Shown piece after piece: positions 1 through 11,880 of a DNA stretch of 64,000 nt. Both the position numbers and the translations under genes were made by a program. Location: positions 83,693-147,692 of the forward strand of contig JAMKCH010036015.1 of assembly GCA_023653785.1 (NCBI GenBank), in the 5' to 3' direction. The notes under the pieces are model-generated. The model made no database searches. It saw nothing but the letters and a program-made list of their open reading frames with translations, and had not been told where the DNA came from. Every line of letters starts with the position of its first letter. Position 1 is the first letter of the stretch. Origin of the DNA: Ophioderma brevispina. Taxonomy: Eukaryota; Echinodermata; Ophiuroidea; Amphilepidida; Ophiodermatidae.

Positions 1-224
1 GTTATGTAACCATTTCAAATCAGCAGCAAAATACGCCCTGGTTCATGAAAAATCTACTTCTCTTATAAATTCTGTCCATGAGGAGGGGATTGGTCCTGTA
101 CAGTGGCCGTCCTGGCGTCCGACCCGGGGGTGGGGGAAGTCCCCCCTGGCTCGCAAAGTGGGATGTGGACTAAACAAAATAGTATTCATCCCTCTTTCTG
201 TTCAATTCAATTTTCCCTCTGCTC

Positions 225-572
225 TTAAAGGTGCAACAAGAGATTTCACATATCAGGTGTCCCTAAAAATCGAAAGTAATGATTTTTGCCCTGATGTCAA
301 GCTCCATAAAAAAATATACCCCATCTGAAAGGCACTCTAACTAGAAAAAAAGCTTCTTTGGTACAAAAATTGTGAAATTTCGTTAGGGCAAATACGAATT
401 CAGCTGATGGTTTTACATTGAAATATAAGCAAACTCCGAAACGCTTTTTGGCTCTTTTTAAGAAAATTTCGGTAGCGAAATACAAGGCAAAGAAAATCAT
501 GGAGTGGTGTGATCTAATAAATATATTATGATACAATATTTAGGTGCCTCAAATCTCTCGTTGCACCTTTAA
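225..572. mobile_element. MITE family 1, full-length copy with TTAA ends
   Basis: The left end reads TTAAAGGTGCAACAAGAG and the right end is its near-perfect inverse, CTCTCGTTGCACCTTTAA, so the 348 bp segment has about 18 bp terminal inverted repeats and TTAA at both edges. TTAA ends are typical of piggyBac-type non-autonomous elements. It has no coding capacity. The interior (a 'tatcaggtgtccctaaaa' start and a 'tttggtacaaaaattgtgaaatt' core) recurs near 28.3, 29.7, 30.9, 32.7 and 34.3 kb, which defines a dispersed family. The superfamily assignment is inferred from the TTAA ends only. Confidence 0.7.
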
Positions 573-1235
573 TGTTATGCCATTATCTGGATACGTGAAA
601 GAAACAATCCTCTTACATGCCAATCGTGCAGATTCCTGGAATAATCCCACCCAATAGTGGCAATATTCATCAAGGGAATTAGTGGTTGCTTAGATAATCT
701 CCATTCATACCAAGTGCCTAGGTTTAGAGGGCATTATTTTTCTGTGGGCAAGGTTAAGAGCCATTGTATTTTTGGTGGTAATTCAAACTGTCGTTACTCA
801 TTCTTAAGTGTGTGTTGTGTTTTGTTTTTTGACAAGTCAAGGTTTCTGGATAAAAAAAAAATTAATTACCAATACCTTAGTGGGGGTATGAAGTAATCAA
901 TGTACTCATTTGCATATCATTAGCGCTTGCACACAGGTGTCATGACAAGGTTATCTTCACAGAAACTGATTCAGAAGTGTGTCCAATGTACAATTTGTAT
1001 TCCATAGGTGCGTTGGAGGGACTACCCGCACCATTAACAGGGTGTTATTCATTGCAAATCTGGTGCAAGTTATTAGGGTTTCACTGGTATAATGGTGCCA
1101 TATGCTACCAATTCAAAATAACAATTAGTTGCAGTAGTAGTAGTGGTATATCTAGTTAGAGGACACTCATTGTTATAACATTTGACAAATGAAGAAATGC
1201 AATATGTAATCTTGTGGCAGCAAACTGGGATTCTT
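573..1235. other. Non-coding, no feature recognised
   Basis: This is AT-rich sequence with only short chance open frames. There is no splice-bounded exon, no repeat structure and no RNA-like fold that I can support. Confidence 0.5.
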
Positions 1236-2177
1236 TGGGAGGGGACAATTTGTGGTACGACTTTTTGTGGCACGGCTTTTGTGGTACGACTTTTGTTGAG
1301 TTTTCCGAGCCGAGTTAACTTTTATGACAGAGTTAACAATGGCACGAGTCATACTCTGGCTGTTTTAGAGGACGCAGGGGTGTCTAAAGTAAAGAATCCA
1401 TACGCACGCCGCGTCGGGCTGATTTAGAGGATGCAGGGGTGTTCTAAGTAAATAAGCATAAGCCCACACGCGCGTCTGGCTGTTTAGAGGACGCAGGGGT
1501 GTTCTAAAGTACATACGCATACGCACACGCGCGTCTGGCTGGTTTAGAGACGCAGGGTGGTTCTAAGTAAATACGCGTTACGCACTACGCGCGTCTGGCT
1601 GTTAGAACACCCTTGCGTCCTCTTAAAACAGCCAGACGCGCATGTGCGTATGCTATTTCTTTAGATCACCCCTGCTTCCTCTAACACAGCCAACGCTCGT
1701 GTCTTATGCGTATTTTACTTTCTAACACCCCTGCGTCCTTGAAAACATCCAGACGGCGCGTGCGTATGGCGTATTTACTTATAAAACACCCCTGCGTCCT
1801 CTGAAACAGCCTACGTGCGTATGCGTATTTTAACTATTGAAGAGCGTGAGAGGATGGTGGGTCATGTGGAAGAAATGGATTAGCGTTTCTCACCACCCTG
1901 TGGCTTTCCATCTGCCCCCCTGGCCCGCCTGCACGTGTGCGTATGCGTATTTACTTTAGAAACACCCCTGCTTCCTCTAAAACAGCCAGACCCGCGCGTG
2001 CGTATGGCTTATTTACTTTAGAACACCCTGCGGTCCTCTAAAACAGCCAGAGGTATGCCAACTCATACCATTGTTAACTCGGTCATAAAAGTAAACTCGG
2101 CTCGGAAAAAACTCACAAAAAAGTCGTACCACAAAAGCCGTGCCACAAAAAGTCGTACAACAAATTGTCCCATCCCA
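1236..2177. mobile_element. Foldback element with inverted minisatellite arms
   Basis: The outer arms (about 1236-1400 and 2025-2177) are reverse complements at high identity. Each begins TGGGA(G/T)GGGACAATTTGT and continues through the motif GTGGCACGGCTTTTGTGG. Inside the arms lie copies of a roughly 59 bp unit (core 'gaggacgcaggggtgttcta' followed by 'acgcacacgcgcgtctggct'). The units are direct in the left half and inverted in the right half, with the switch near 1602. A unique stretch of about 90 bp (1835-1925) interrupts the right array. There is no coding potential. This matches the architecture of foldback transposons: long TIRs with internal repeats. No clear target-site duplication was seen. 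Confidence 0.75.
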
Positions 2178-2284
2178 TTTTCTTTTCATAAATAGAACCA
2201 CTTGCACACTTACACATTTTTTTTCATTGTCCCCCAGCATACAAAACAAATGTCTCCTTTTAGAGGGTTGGCTCAAACACTGGG

Positions 2285-2375
2285 TTGAGCGTGGGCCTAG
2301 CGGTTAGGGTGCACATTGGTGCCTCTGGCGCAAATTTCACATAAAAATTCCCCGGTTCTAGTCCCGGTGGGGCCA
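2285..2375 (+). repeat. tRNA-like SINE head
   Basis: A pol III A-box-like string (TAGCGGTTAGGG, 2298-2309) is followed about 45 bp later by a B-box (GGTTCTAGTCC, 2354-2364). The B-box sits inside a T-arm-like hairpin, CCCCGGTTCTAGTCCCGGTGGGG without its outermost bases. The anticodon arm is degenerate, so this is a SINE head or tRNA pseudogene rather than a functional tRNA. A related, more decayed head lies at 35824-35886. Confidence 0.55.
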
Positions 2376-5300
2376 TTTGCTGGATTTATTCGGGTACACC
2401 AATTCTGGATTTGATTGTAATACCAATCTATTGATTAAAAATACAGAATTACCGCTCTCCTCCATGGTTTCACTTGGAAATTGGGCAAATTGGCATTTCA
2501 TGAAAGCAAAATAATCAACAAAACAAATAACAAAATCCAAACAAGCCCACAATCCCCCATCCCCCCACAAAACCCCCACCCCCCACATCCCATTCCTTCT
2601 ATTGTCACTTTTTCATCCTTCTTTTCCTTTTTCCAACCAGATAGCCCACAACTGTACATTTTTAAGCATCTGCAGGTGGGGTCATTTCGAATAAGAGTAT
2701 GTTGTAAACCCCTGACTGTCCCAATCCCCCCCAGTCTCAAAAATGGGCCATGCTAGGTGCGTCCGTATCATTGGATCACGCGGCGCCGATAAGCACACTT
2801 GCGAACAAATCCTAACACCACCACATAGCCATTACCAATGACTTGTTGGGATACTATCAACAACAAAAACAAGTGTTATGTGTCATTTAATAGATTTCAA
2901 AGGACACATGATTGTGATTAAAAACTTATAAAAAACAAATTTGTTTCACTACCACAAATCAAACGCTGGGCTAATAGTACTTAAATATGATTTTAAATAC
3001 ACCTCTAAAAAGATTATAAAACAACAAATACAAATGTTTGCCTCCAGCGCCCATCCTTCACAAGAGGACGGGCAAAACTCATTTTTTGGCATCATACCAA
3101 ATGGATCCTTGATTTTTTTCATGTTTTGTAAACAATATTTGCTTGTTTAAAACCTTCATCACTTGCCCGATGCTAGAGGCTTACAGAGTTAGAGAGAGAA
3201 AATTTGACATTGCCAAAACGACCCTGCACAACCCTGTTGCTGAGACATGTCACTGCTTTGGCAGCATGCCAAATTTGTTCAAGGAAAATTCATTCATGAC
3301 GGTTCGCTGCACTAATACTACTACTAGCAACTGGGACGTAATAAAGATCAGGCTACACAGATCCAATCAAAACAACCTTTCAATCAAACCCCACCCCCTT
3401 GTTTGTTCACATGCTCAGTTTACACTATAAATTAAGTCCATAGAATATTTTTGTCCCTTGCTTTTTGTTACTTGTCAAATGAGAGTATGCCTTAATGCCA
3501 CTATTGTATTATTTATTGACCTTGGTTGATATATACAAGGCTCAAATCAACTGATGCATGGAAGTTCAGCAAACCTGCAGTAGTTTGAAAACATAAACAA
3601 CATATGAATATGTTCAGGCATTGTTTTTGTTGTGTCATTGGCCATCTTATGCAAAATCATGAATTCAACTGAAAAATACATATGAATAGGTGCAATTTTG
3701 TGCTCTGACTCAACCTGCCATGAAATGACATGAATGTCGGACTGTGAGTGCAACAAGTTGAAAACGACTTGTGTTTTTTTGTATAGTTCACTCATACATC
3801 AAAGTGGGTTACCGGCTATTTCTTTCAAGATGTTTACGAACTACAAAGCCCTGCCAATGACTCATTAGAGCTCTGGTGAAGTCATCCAAATCATCACAAT
3901 AAACTTTTGGGGATTTAGCTCCACATCATCAGTATTTTTTGTAGTAGAAGGTGTAAAATTAATGATCATTTGTGATCTTGGATTTGGACAGATTTGGCTT
4001 GGAAGCATCCCGTACAAGGTGCTTATTGGAGAAGGAGGGCTGGTTAAGTTTTGTCTTTTGCTATCTCTCAGTTATCATGGAAATGGGGGGTAAGTTTTTT
4101 CTGTGTAATTAATCTTTTAACTCATTAAATCATCTCTGTCATAAGTGGTTGTCAGCGCTTATAATGTAGGCCTTCTCTCTACTAAATAGTTGACAAATGG
4201 GGCTCCTGTTTAATATTATAATTTTCAATGTCACACCTTGTAATTTGTGATGAATATGTTACCTCTCCATTATACTTTTTGAACAATGTGTTGTCAGGTG
4301 ATGAACTCTTGGTCTAGAGTGACTTTATGGTGAACTCGCTGACTTGGTAGGTACCCCTCTTGTGAACAAGACTTTCTTTGTGAGTGATATGATCGGCCAG
4401 AATGTGCCAATTGCCAGAACCGCCTATATTCCTTCAACATTATTTTGTCATTGTGTGTTCCTGTCCAACCTTGTCCCTAAAAGTTGTTGATATTTGGACA
4501 GGGAATGCATTTGATATTATGTCAATCTGTTTACTAATAATTGACAGTAGCCGGATATTGGCACTTCAGTAATTGTGGAAATTTTATGAAATAAATATCA
4601 GGGCACTGAGTTGTGTGGAGAATGGCCCACTAATCCTGATTTAATTCTTAGAAATTTTTTGTAAATTTATGTAAATTTCGTTACAGTTTCAAATCTGAAA
4701 AGTAAGTAATGATTCCAGAAATATATACTATTATTACAGTGTTTAATCTAGAAACATCTCTCCTCAACTCAGGACATGTGGTATCAACTAATAAAAAAAA
4801 CCCTGAAAAAACAAAGTTACGGTTAGTTGTATCAAACTTCTTGTGTATGTCTTCAATGCTGGAGGTGGCCAGGCTTAGACCCACGACTCAAGAATTTGGC
4901 AAGGAAAACTTTAGATTCTAAATATTTTGTGAGGAGGATTTTTTACCTTCCAAAGGTCTGTATTGTTTTTTTCCAATGTTGACTAAAGTCTGCGTGGGGA
5001 TTTTAAGTTAATTTCTCAGCAATACAAGTGGGAAATGCAGCACCGAGATTTGAACAGGCTATCTTTGTGTTGTCTGATACATGCATGGCGTTAACCATAC
5101 AATTGTTACTGTGGATAAGACATGTGGGATTGGCATTATGATTGAGAATTAATTAATCTATTGCAAAATCGTTATAGACTTATACAGCTACACATTCCAG
5201 TGGTATTTCAAAGTCTATTGGTGATTAATTGTTACAGTAATATCAAGAATGTAATCTGTTGGCCATCTTCCACAAGGAAGAATGGCAAAACAGACAGCCA

Positions 5301-6210
5301 AATTCCCCAAAAATGGTGTCTTTGGGGAAAATTTTTACCAAATTTTCTACTAAAACTGTATTTGGATTGAAATTCCAAAAAAACATAGGATGTGATTTAC
5401 AACAAGGTTGAAAAAGGAGGGGGGGGGTCAGTTCTTAACAGCCTTACATAGTTGCACCTCAAAAATGGGAGCCCCAGCTTTAGTGTCATGTTGCAGCAAT
5501 AGGTTGCTTATCCAGCAGCATACAAATAAATTGCTGTGCAATCCTTTGCCGTTTTTCCCTCAAGTGAGACATTCTGGGCAATAGCTTCAAGGTAAAGGTC
5601 AGTCAAAATAAGCAAGCCCTGGATTTGAACTGCATTGAAACCACAAAATCTGGCCCCTGGATCGGGCCCAATGCCCAAGCAACCAAGTTCAATAAATTTT
5701 GTTTATAAACAAAGCCTTTGAAACCCTGTGCAAGTTAGAGTATATGCTGAGCGGTTATGAATATTGCCAAAAAAGATGATATTAAGAGGGGAAACTCTGT
5801 TATCTTTTTTATACAGAGGATTAAGATCCTATTTTGACTTTTTTTGCGTTCACTTGTGATTTTTGAAAATACACCGAGGACCGTGAACTCTGTCAGTATT
5901 AATTACTCCAGCATGTAGAGAGTCAACTAGCAGGCTATACCTTTTTTTACAAACCATCATCAAAACATGGTCGACTTCTTTTGACTTCAGCAACAATCAA
6001 GTTACACGTGCAGTGAAATGGAATATGGGTCACACCCAGTATTATTTAAACAATCTGGTAATCCAAAGTCTTGGATTGTTTCTATTCACTGGGGGACTCC
6101 CAGACAAGGGGAAATCCCCATAAGAAGTCTCCAAATTGACATTGATTTATGAGGGTGCTATGCCAGGGGGGGTAGGACTTGCCAACTAACAGCAAACAGC
6201 AAAATCAAAA
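2376..6210. other. Non-coding intergenic stretch
   Basis: No exon with matching splice sites and no long coherent frame were found. There is C-rich low-complexity sequence at about 2540-2600 and short G-runs at about 5415. Nothing here resembles a known gene. Confidence 0.5.
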
Positions 6211-6405
6211 CGGCTCAACTTCCGGGTTTTTGTGCTAGTCTGTTCAAAGAGATTAACGGTAGGAGGGGCTCTTACGTATATCGAACGGTTACACACCGAC
6301 TGACTAAAGACTAGGCCTGGTCCCGAATATTTAAAGCAAATGACCGTTATTGGAAATTAACTATTTTGCAGCGGGGTAAAATCCACTAACCCGACGGACT
6401 TCGAA
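6211..6405 (+). promoter_or_regulatory. Candidate promoter and non-coding first exon of the BH3-only gene
   Basis: This stretch is visibly richer in CpG than its surroundings, with roughly a dozen CpGs in 190 bp. It contains an ETS-type site, ACTTCCGGGT, at 6218-6227. It ends in a strong splice donor, GAA|GTAAGTCA, with GT at 6406-6407. The only ATG (about 6340) opens a six-codon upstream frame. The next good acceptor leading into coding sequence is at 9469-9470, so a 5' UTR exon here joined to 9471 is reasonable. No transcript evidence is available. The true first exon could lie elsewhere, including outside the window. Confidence 0.35.
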
Positions 6406-9400
6406 GTAAGTCAATAATTTTTTTCTAATTATCTGATTTACTAAGAGATCTTTGAACAAGGTTTAAGGATGATTTTTTTCATGTCACCTGGGACCGAGAC
6501 TGCCATAGTAAATACGAGCAGTGACCAAATTACCGTTTGGAAATCCCCATGCCAAATCGAGCAGATCGTGTCTACCCCCCCCCACCACGTGCTATGCAAA
6601 GATCTGTGGTTGCACAGTAGTGGTGTTGGGGAGGGGGGCCCAACATGATTATGACAGAACCCTGATTTGATGATAATGGTTTGCAGACAGCTGTAGTCCC
6701 CTTGGCCCAGTAACCGTGGCCTTAGAGTCACAAGGGACCACTTTAAGTGACCCTTCAACTCTCCCAGCAGCTGGTGAAACCAGTCAAAACACAACCCGCT
6801 TGGGACGGACTGACACAATGCTCTAGATACAACAGAAAACGGCAAGTTGGGTGTGTGTTTGGTTTCAGATCTAATCTCACAGATTTTTGTAACAATAGTG
6901 GGATCATCACTAAACTGGTCTCTGGTTTGTCCATTACTTTGTGGCCAATATGATTGATGAGTGAACAGGCAGGCAGACGACTCTGGACTTTCTTGAGTGG
7001 AAAATGGAAGTCTGGGGCAAAATCCATGTGAAAAGTTCTGTTGAAAGAGGACACGCATTTGCAGCAACCCTAATTAATTTAAACCAAAGCCATCACAAGG
7101 ATGCGTGTTCCCATTCAGACAAAAAAGGTATAGTGCCAAATTGTATACTTATATGAATCTGTATGATTATGAATAACAACTCCTACATCATGGAGTGCCA
7201 ATTACAATATTAACTCATGTAGGGTAAAGAACAAGCAAGACCGTAGTTACAATAACCTATTAATATTAATCCATATAATACAAAAAAATACAAAATTTAA
7301 AAGTAAATTTGAACAATTGCCAATTGATCACTTGGATACTAGACCCATGTAACACTACAATGGCACCAAATTTTGATATATTTAAATTAGCAAAACCTCT
7401 GCTGTATTAATAAATCCCTTTCCTTCTGGACAACAATTATTTATGACATACTCTGAAAACATCTGAATCTGTCAGCAATGATTTATTCACAGCTAAAACT
7501 AGGGGCTTGACCCACAAAGTTCATTGGAAGTTGAAGCTGTCTGGCTCAAGCCTAGATTAGCTATTTACATCATCCACAAACTACAGATGGCAGCGGTGGG
7601 GTGTAAGACTATCCACTACCGGGCCTGCTACTGTAATGTGAGAAGAAGTGTTGTCTTGCAGCGAAACCCCCCACTTTCTTCTGAGAATAATAAACTTGGC
7701 CATTGCTTACTGCAAATCTTTAACTAAAACTTCCTGCTCTGCTGTCAATTGTAACAGTTTTCATGGTTTTCCTTTAGATGTGATTTCCTTGGGGGAAGTA
7801 ATTTTCAGCATTCATTGTGACCAGCTTGTCTGAGCTTGTCTTGCCCAATAGTAGCCTCTAGCATTGACCAGCAACCCCCTGTCCGGCCGACTAACCCACT
7901 GGCCTCTTCAAGGATGCCCTGTAGCCACATTTAGTCCATTTACTCACTTCTTCCCTATTTACTTCAACAACAATACATCAAAATTAGTCGGATAGACTTG
8001 TTTTAGAAAGATTTCAGTTATTGATTCCCATCTAATTGTGTATTGTGGAGACCTGAACAGGTTTTAAACAACACCTAACGGCAAGGCCATCATCCATGCA
8101 ATAAAATAGTGTCGGGCTTAATTATGGTGATAGAGAGATTTCTGTAGGCCTAAATTTCAAAGCATCTGGATCTTTTTTGATAATTTTAATAGTTTGTTCA
8201 TTTATTCTTATCCAGGCATGTGTCACAACAAATCATTGTTTCCCCTGTTGTGTATTGATTTCCTACCATTGAACTCAGTCATTTGTTAATCAATAATTGT
8301 TAATGATCTGATTTGCTTTTGCTGAAAAACCGAACTAGAAGAAGCAAATGGGGGGAAATCAATGCCCACAGTAATATGATGCCCATCTAAATCAACCGGC
8401 ATAAAGATGGCGCTATTTTCAAAGCACACCTGTACCATCAAGATGCCATTGTAGAAATCTGCCTGCTGTCGATGGTGGACGTGTCATAACAGGTCCCAGC
8501 GTCCCAGTAGCAAACAATAACACAAACTTGAATGGCTCAAACCAAAGCGCTCAAGTTTTTTACCATTCAAATTTGAATCGAGCATGGCGCTGCTGTTTCT
8601 GATTTGGTTAGGGGAAATTCCCCAGCGCAGTCATAATCGGGATAGCCTTTGTACCATGCCCATGGGGACTAGGATCACACAGGCTTAGAGCAGCAATATA
8701 TAAGGTAAAACAGAATATGTTGCATGAAGTTCAAAGGGAAGACCTGCATTGCCATTCAAAAGGTAAGCTGTTGGCTCTTGAGTGTCTAAATTTAGACCCG
8801 GTAGTGTGTTTGGTTTAGTACAGGGCTATTTTAACTATTGTGCTATTATCGGAATGGAAATAATACCTTTGCTTGGCATGGCAATAGGCTTACAGGTATT
8901 GTTTTGGCAGAAGTCAGTGAACCAATGAAGTTCACACAAGGGCCAAAGTGGTTTGTGTGAATCCTTCAATTAAAAAAATGGTTATCTCTGGAGCAGATGC
9001 TGTGGTTTCTAATTATTGAATCTAGTCCAGATTGGTACTAAGGTAACTGTGACCAAATGATGAGTAGTTAGGCTTAATCGTGAGAACTTGCGATGAGTTT
9101 TGATTCTTGCTGAGTTGTCCATGTGATCACCCATTAAAAATATTTGCTTTTCTTTTATACCGCCTGACTGACCATTGTTCAATGCAAGCAAAGCTCAAGA
9201 GATCAATTGGAATTGGTTGGCCGGCAGGTGTTACTAATGCCACAGCCATGCCAGCACTGTATGTATGCCAATGCTAGAGTGTGTGCACTGGGCAGTTACC
9301 TGCGTGTCTGTACATGGCGTGTCATGGCCTGTGCAGTCAGTCATATAGAGCTTGCACACCAAATGGCCATCAGTGTTGTTGTGACTGTCAGACCGTTTGG

Positions 9401-9470
9401 ATCTATACTTTGGAACTAGAGTGGACGATATGACTCACATGTACTCTTTCATTACCGATTGCCTTTTCAG
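6406..9470 (+). other. Putative 5' UTR intron or upstream region
   Basis: This lies between the candidate first exon and the first coding exon. It ends in a good acceptor, GATTGCCTTTTCAG (AG at 9469-9470). A 208-codon minus-strand open frame (6441-7067) lies inside and is treated as probable chance. A secondary TATA-like string (near 8696) with a donor at 8763 could be an alternative first exon, but I do not support it. Otherwise no feature was recognised. Confidence 0.35.
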
Positions 9471-10133
9471 ATCGCCACCACTGTATTGCGGCGTGTAGTA
9501 TGACTGAACTAGAGATACACATACGGACTCGACCTCCACTAACAAACTTTACTACCGAGACTTTGTCGGACAAGAACGGGCTGGTGATACGCCTGTGCCC
9601 AAAGATAGAGCTGCCCTCATCGAGGATGCAGCACCAGATACAGAACATGGACCCTGTGTCGGAGGATTTGGAAATTTGTGAGGGGAATATGATGTTAGAT
9701 GGAGTGGAGGAGGAAGAGGAGGACTGTAGCAATGATGTGTTTGGGATCACTACCTCAATGCCTTCACCGTTACGATCGTCGCAACCAGTACCGACGACAT
9801 GTGCCTCGTCAACCCCTATCGCCATTCCCAGTTCGAATCCCAGCCACCACAACTCGCCTACCAATCACCGCAGACTAAGTAGTGGTTCCACCCCTCCCCA
9901 CCATCATAGTTATTTATGTCGTGTGTCTCCATGGGCCCCCTGCGAGGCCAACTCACCTACATCGTTATCATCGGGCTACGGTTCGTCGCCCAGACTACTC
10001 ACTGCTTCAACACAAACTCCCCCCTCCTCGTTCACATTTGATATCAGGTTAAGATTTACGAACAGTCCAACCAGAAGTCCTTCAGCGGACATACGGAGAG
10101 CACAGTTACGAAGTCAGATCTTACAGAGGTCTG
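9471..10133 (+). CDS. BCL2L11: Bim/Bmf-like BH3-only protein, coding exon 1 (start codon 9500)
   Basis: This is the first coding exon of a 331-residue protein. The acceptor is TTTTCAG|ATCG and the donor is TCTG|GTAAGTA, leaving one base over (phase 1). The ATG at 9500 has A at -3. No in-frame stop lies between the acceptor and the ATG, so an upstream start cannot be excluded. Residues 1-211 are Ser/Thr/Pro-rich and look disordered, with an acidic run at about 70-75. Residues 157-160 read SSGY and 169-175 read ASTQTPP. Bim has the same order, an SSGY segment shortly before its (D/E)KxTQTP dynein light chain (DYNLL) binding site. Bmf also carries a TQT site. In these families the TQT site tethers the protein to motor complexes until a death signal. 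The usual Lys before xTQT is replaced by Ala here. The TQT motif, together with the BH3 helix in the next exon, makes the assignment strong. Whether it is closer to Bim or Bmf is unsettled. Confidence 0.85.
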
Positions 10134-10233
10134 GTAAGTAAAGTTTTGCTGTTTTATACCACATTTTAAGTTCTGCTGTGACTAACTGAAATTATATAAC
10201 TGTCCATAGAATAGACACTGTGGCCGTTCTAAG

Positions 10234-10690
10234 TTAAAGGGGCAATCCTTGATTTCCAGCTTTGACTTACCAAGTGATTAGAGTTTATATCATTTGAATG
10301 ATTGGCTTAAAAGCAGACTTAAAGATTTTGAATTTTTTTTTTTTTTTGTATGTATGTATTAAGTAAAATGAAAGATATTCACATAAACTGCTCATTTTCA
10401 AAGTTTGATACAAATCGTTTTTTTTTTTTTTTGTTTTGTTTTTTTTTTTGCTGTAAACCTTTATGTGTAGTACAACAGTACCACAGGGTACTGTGTAAAA
10501 TATAAATTTCAGATCCAGAATTGTATTACAAAGTTGTGATTGATTTTTATATGAAGGACATCAATTTGAGCTTTGCTATTTCACATAGTGATTAGTGTGG
10601 ACAAGCATTATGTGTACGAAAAAATAAGATTTGTTAGAAAAATTGAGGGTGCTATTCTAGGGAAATCTGGGGACAGCTTTGAAATGATGA
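10234..10690. repeat. Dispersed repeat shared with 56.38-56.57 kb
   Basis: The core at about 10505-10680 ('agttgtgattgatttttata' and 'gacaagcattatgt') matches 56400-56560 with many small changes. The left edge shows TTAAAGGGGC at 10234. The inverse of the right edge of the 56 kb copy starts TTAAAGGCCG, so these may be ends of one TTAA-type family. The right boundary is unclear. Confidence 0.45.
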
Positions 10691-11479
10691 TATACTTGTA
10701 TAGATGCCTATTTTTCCTGCAGATTTGATTTCTCTGCACCAAAATGCACCACCAGAATCAAATGATTTTTAAATACAATTCTCTTTACAATATTTATCAA
10801 AACCATAAATTAAAAATTGCTAAAATCACTAAATGCACCTTAAATCAATGGCGATTTTGATATAAAGTATTCAGTGTCACCAAAAGCCCCTTCTTTCAAA
10901 TCAAGGGGGGGGTGAAAACATATGGTATCTCTTTTCCCGATCCCGTCAAATCATCTGTCAAGTCGGCACTTGTCTACAGCTGTTCGGGAATCAGCTGATC
11001 GCAAGCCTTTCACTCAGCGCTTTTGGTTGCGTTGGTTTCAAGGCAGGCCATAACTCAATTTATCAACTGCATTAGAAGGCTGATGGATAAATGGGTTTTG
11101 TAATAAAATGAAATTCAATTTGGATACACTAGCAGTACCTTTACCTGGGTGTGTGATGATTTGCTTTTTCTTAGTCAAGTTTTCACTAATTACTTTGGAT
11201 AGATCATATCTGTTATTAAAATTATTCTTTCAAATGCAATTTGATACTCCATGTCTTATTGTCATGTTGCAATTTGACAAATGTGTACTATTTCAAATCA
11301 GTCTAAACCAATATATTTGACGTGACAACCAGTACAATACAAAAGTAGGATATGTATAAAATAGTAGTAATTCAATAACCTCAATGGTTTACACAATGAT
11401 AACAGGATCATAGAACTGATAATTTGAGTTTGTTGATAATCAAATTGAATATTGTGCCATTAATCAGATTGAATTAGCG

Positions 11480-11880
11480 GAGGGTGGCTTTAAAGGGCGG
11501 GTGACCCAGCAAGAGACTGGGTGAGCTAAGGCTAATAATACCATGCTAAATTCTGTTCAGCATAAGGTGGAACATGACCCCATTCTTTTGGCACAAATTG
11601 ATAGAGTAGAGGGTGGTTTTAAAGGCCGGGTGACCCAGCAAAAGACCATAATACTAAATCCTGTCCAGCATAAGGTGGAACATGACCCCATTCTTTTGGC
11701 ACAGATTGATATAGGGCTGGTGAACCAGCAAAAGACTGAGTGAGCTAAGGCTAATAATACTAAATCCTGTCCAGCATAAGGTGGAAAATCCTGTCAGCAT
11801 ATAGTGGAACATCTGTCAGCATAAGGTGTGGTGGAAAGCCTGTTCAGCATAAGGTGGAACATTGACCCCATCGGTTGTCA
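11480..11880. repeat. Tandem repeat, about 120 bp unit, in intron 1
   Basis: About three copies of a unit carry 'cagcataaggtggaacatga', 'ccccattcttttggcaca' and 'gtgacccagcaa'. They are followed by shorter 'cagcataaggtgg' sub-repeats to 11880. An open frame across part of it (11543-11743) translates to a duplicated peptide only because the DNA is repeated. Confidence 0.7.

Noticed and set aside
1347..2060. CRISPR-like or satellite array
   Set aside because: Units are inverted between halves with no unique spacers, which fits a foldback element.
8696..8763. TATA-like string followed by a short open frame and a GTAAGC donor, as an alternative first exon
   Set aside because: Joining to 9471 gives a frame that stops after about 23 codons, and there is no CpG or initiator support.
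9403..9864. 153-codon minus-strand open frame
   Set aside because: It lies antisense to the BH3-only coding exon and is a shadow of it.
11543..11743. Peptide with two near-identical halves
   Set aside because: Explained by the 120 bp tandem repeat at the DNA level.
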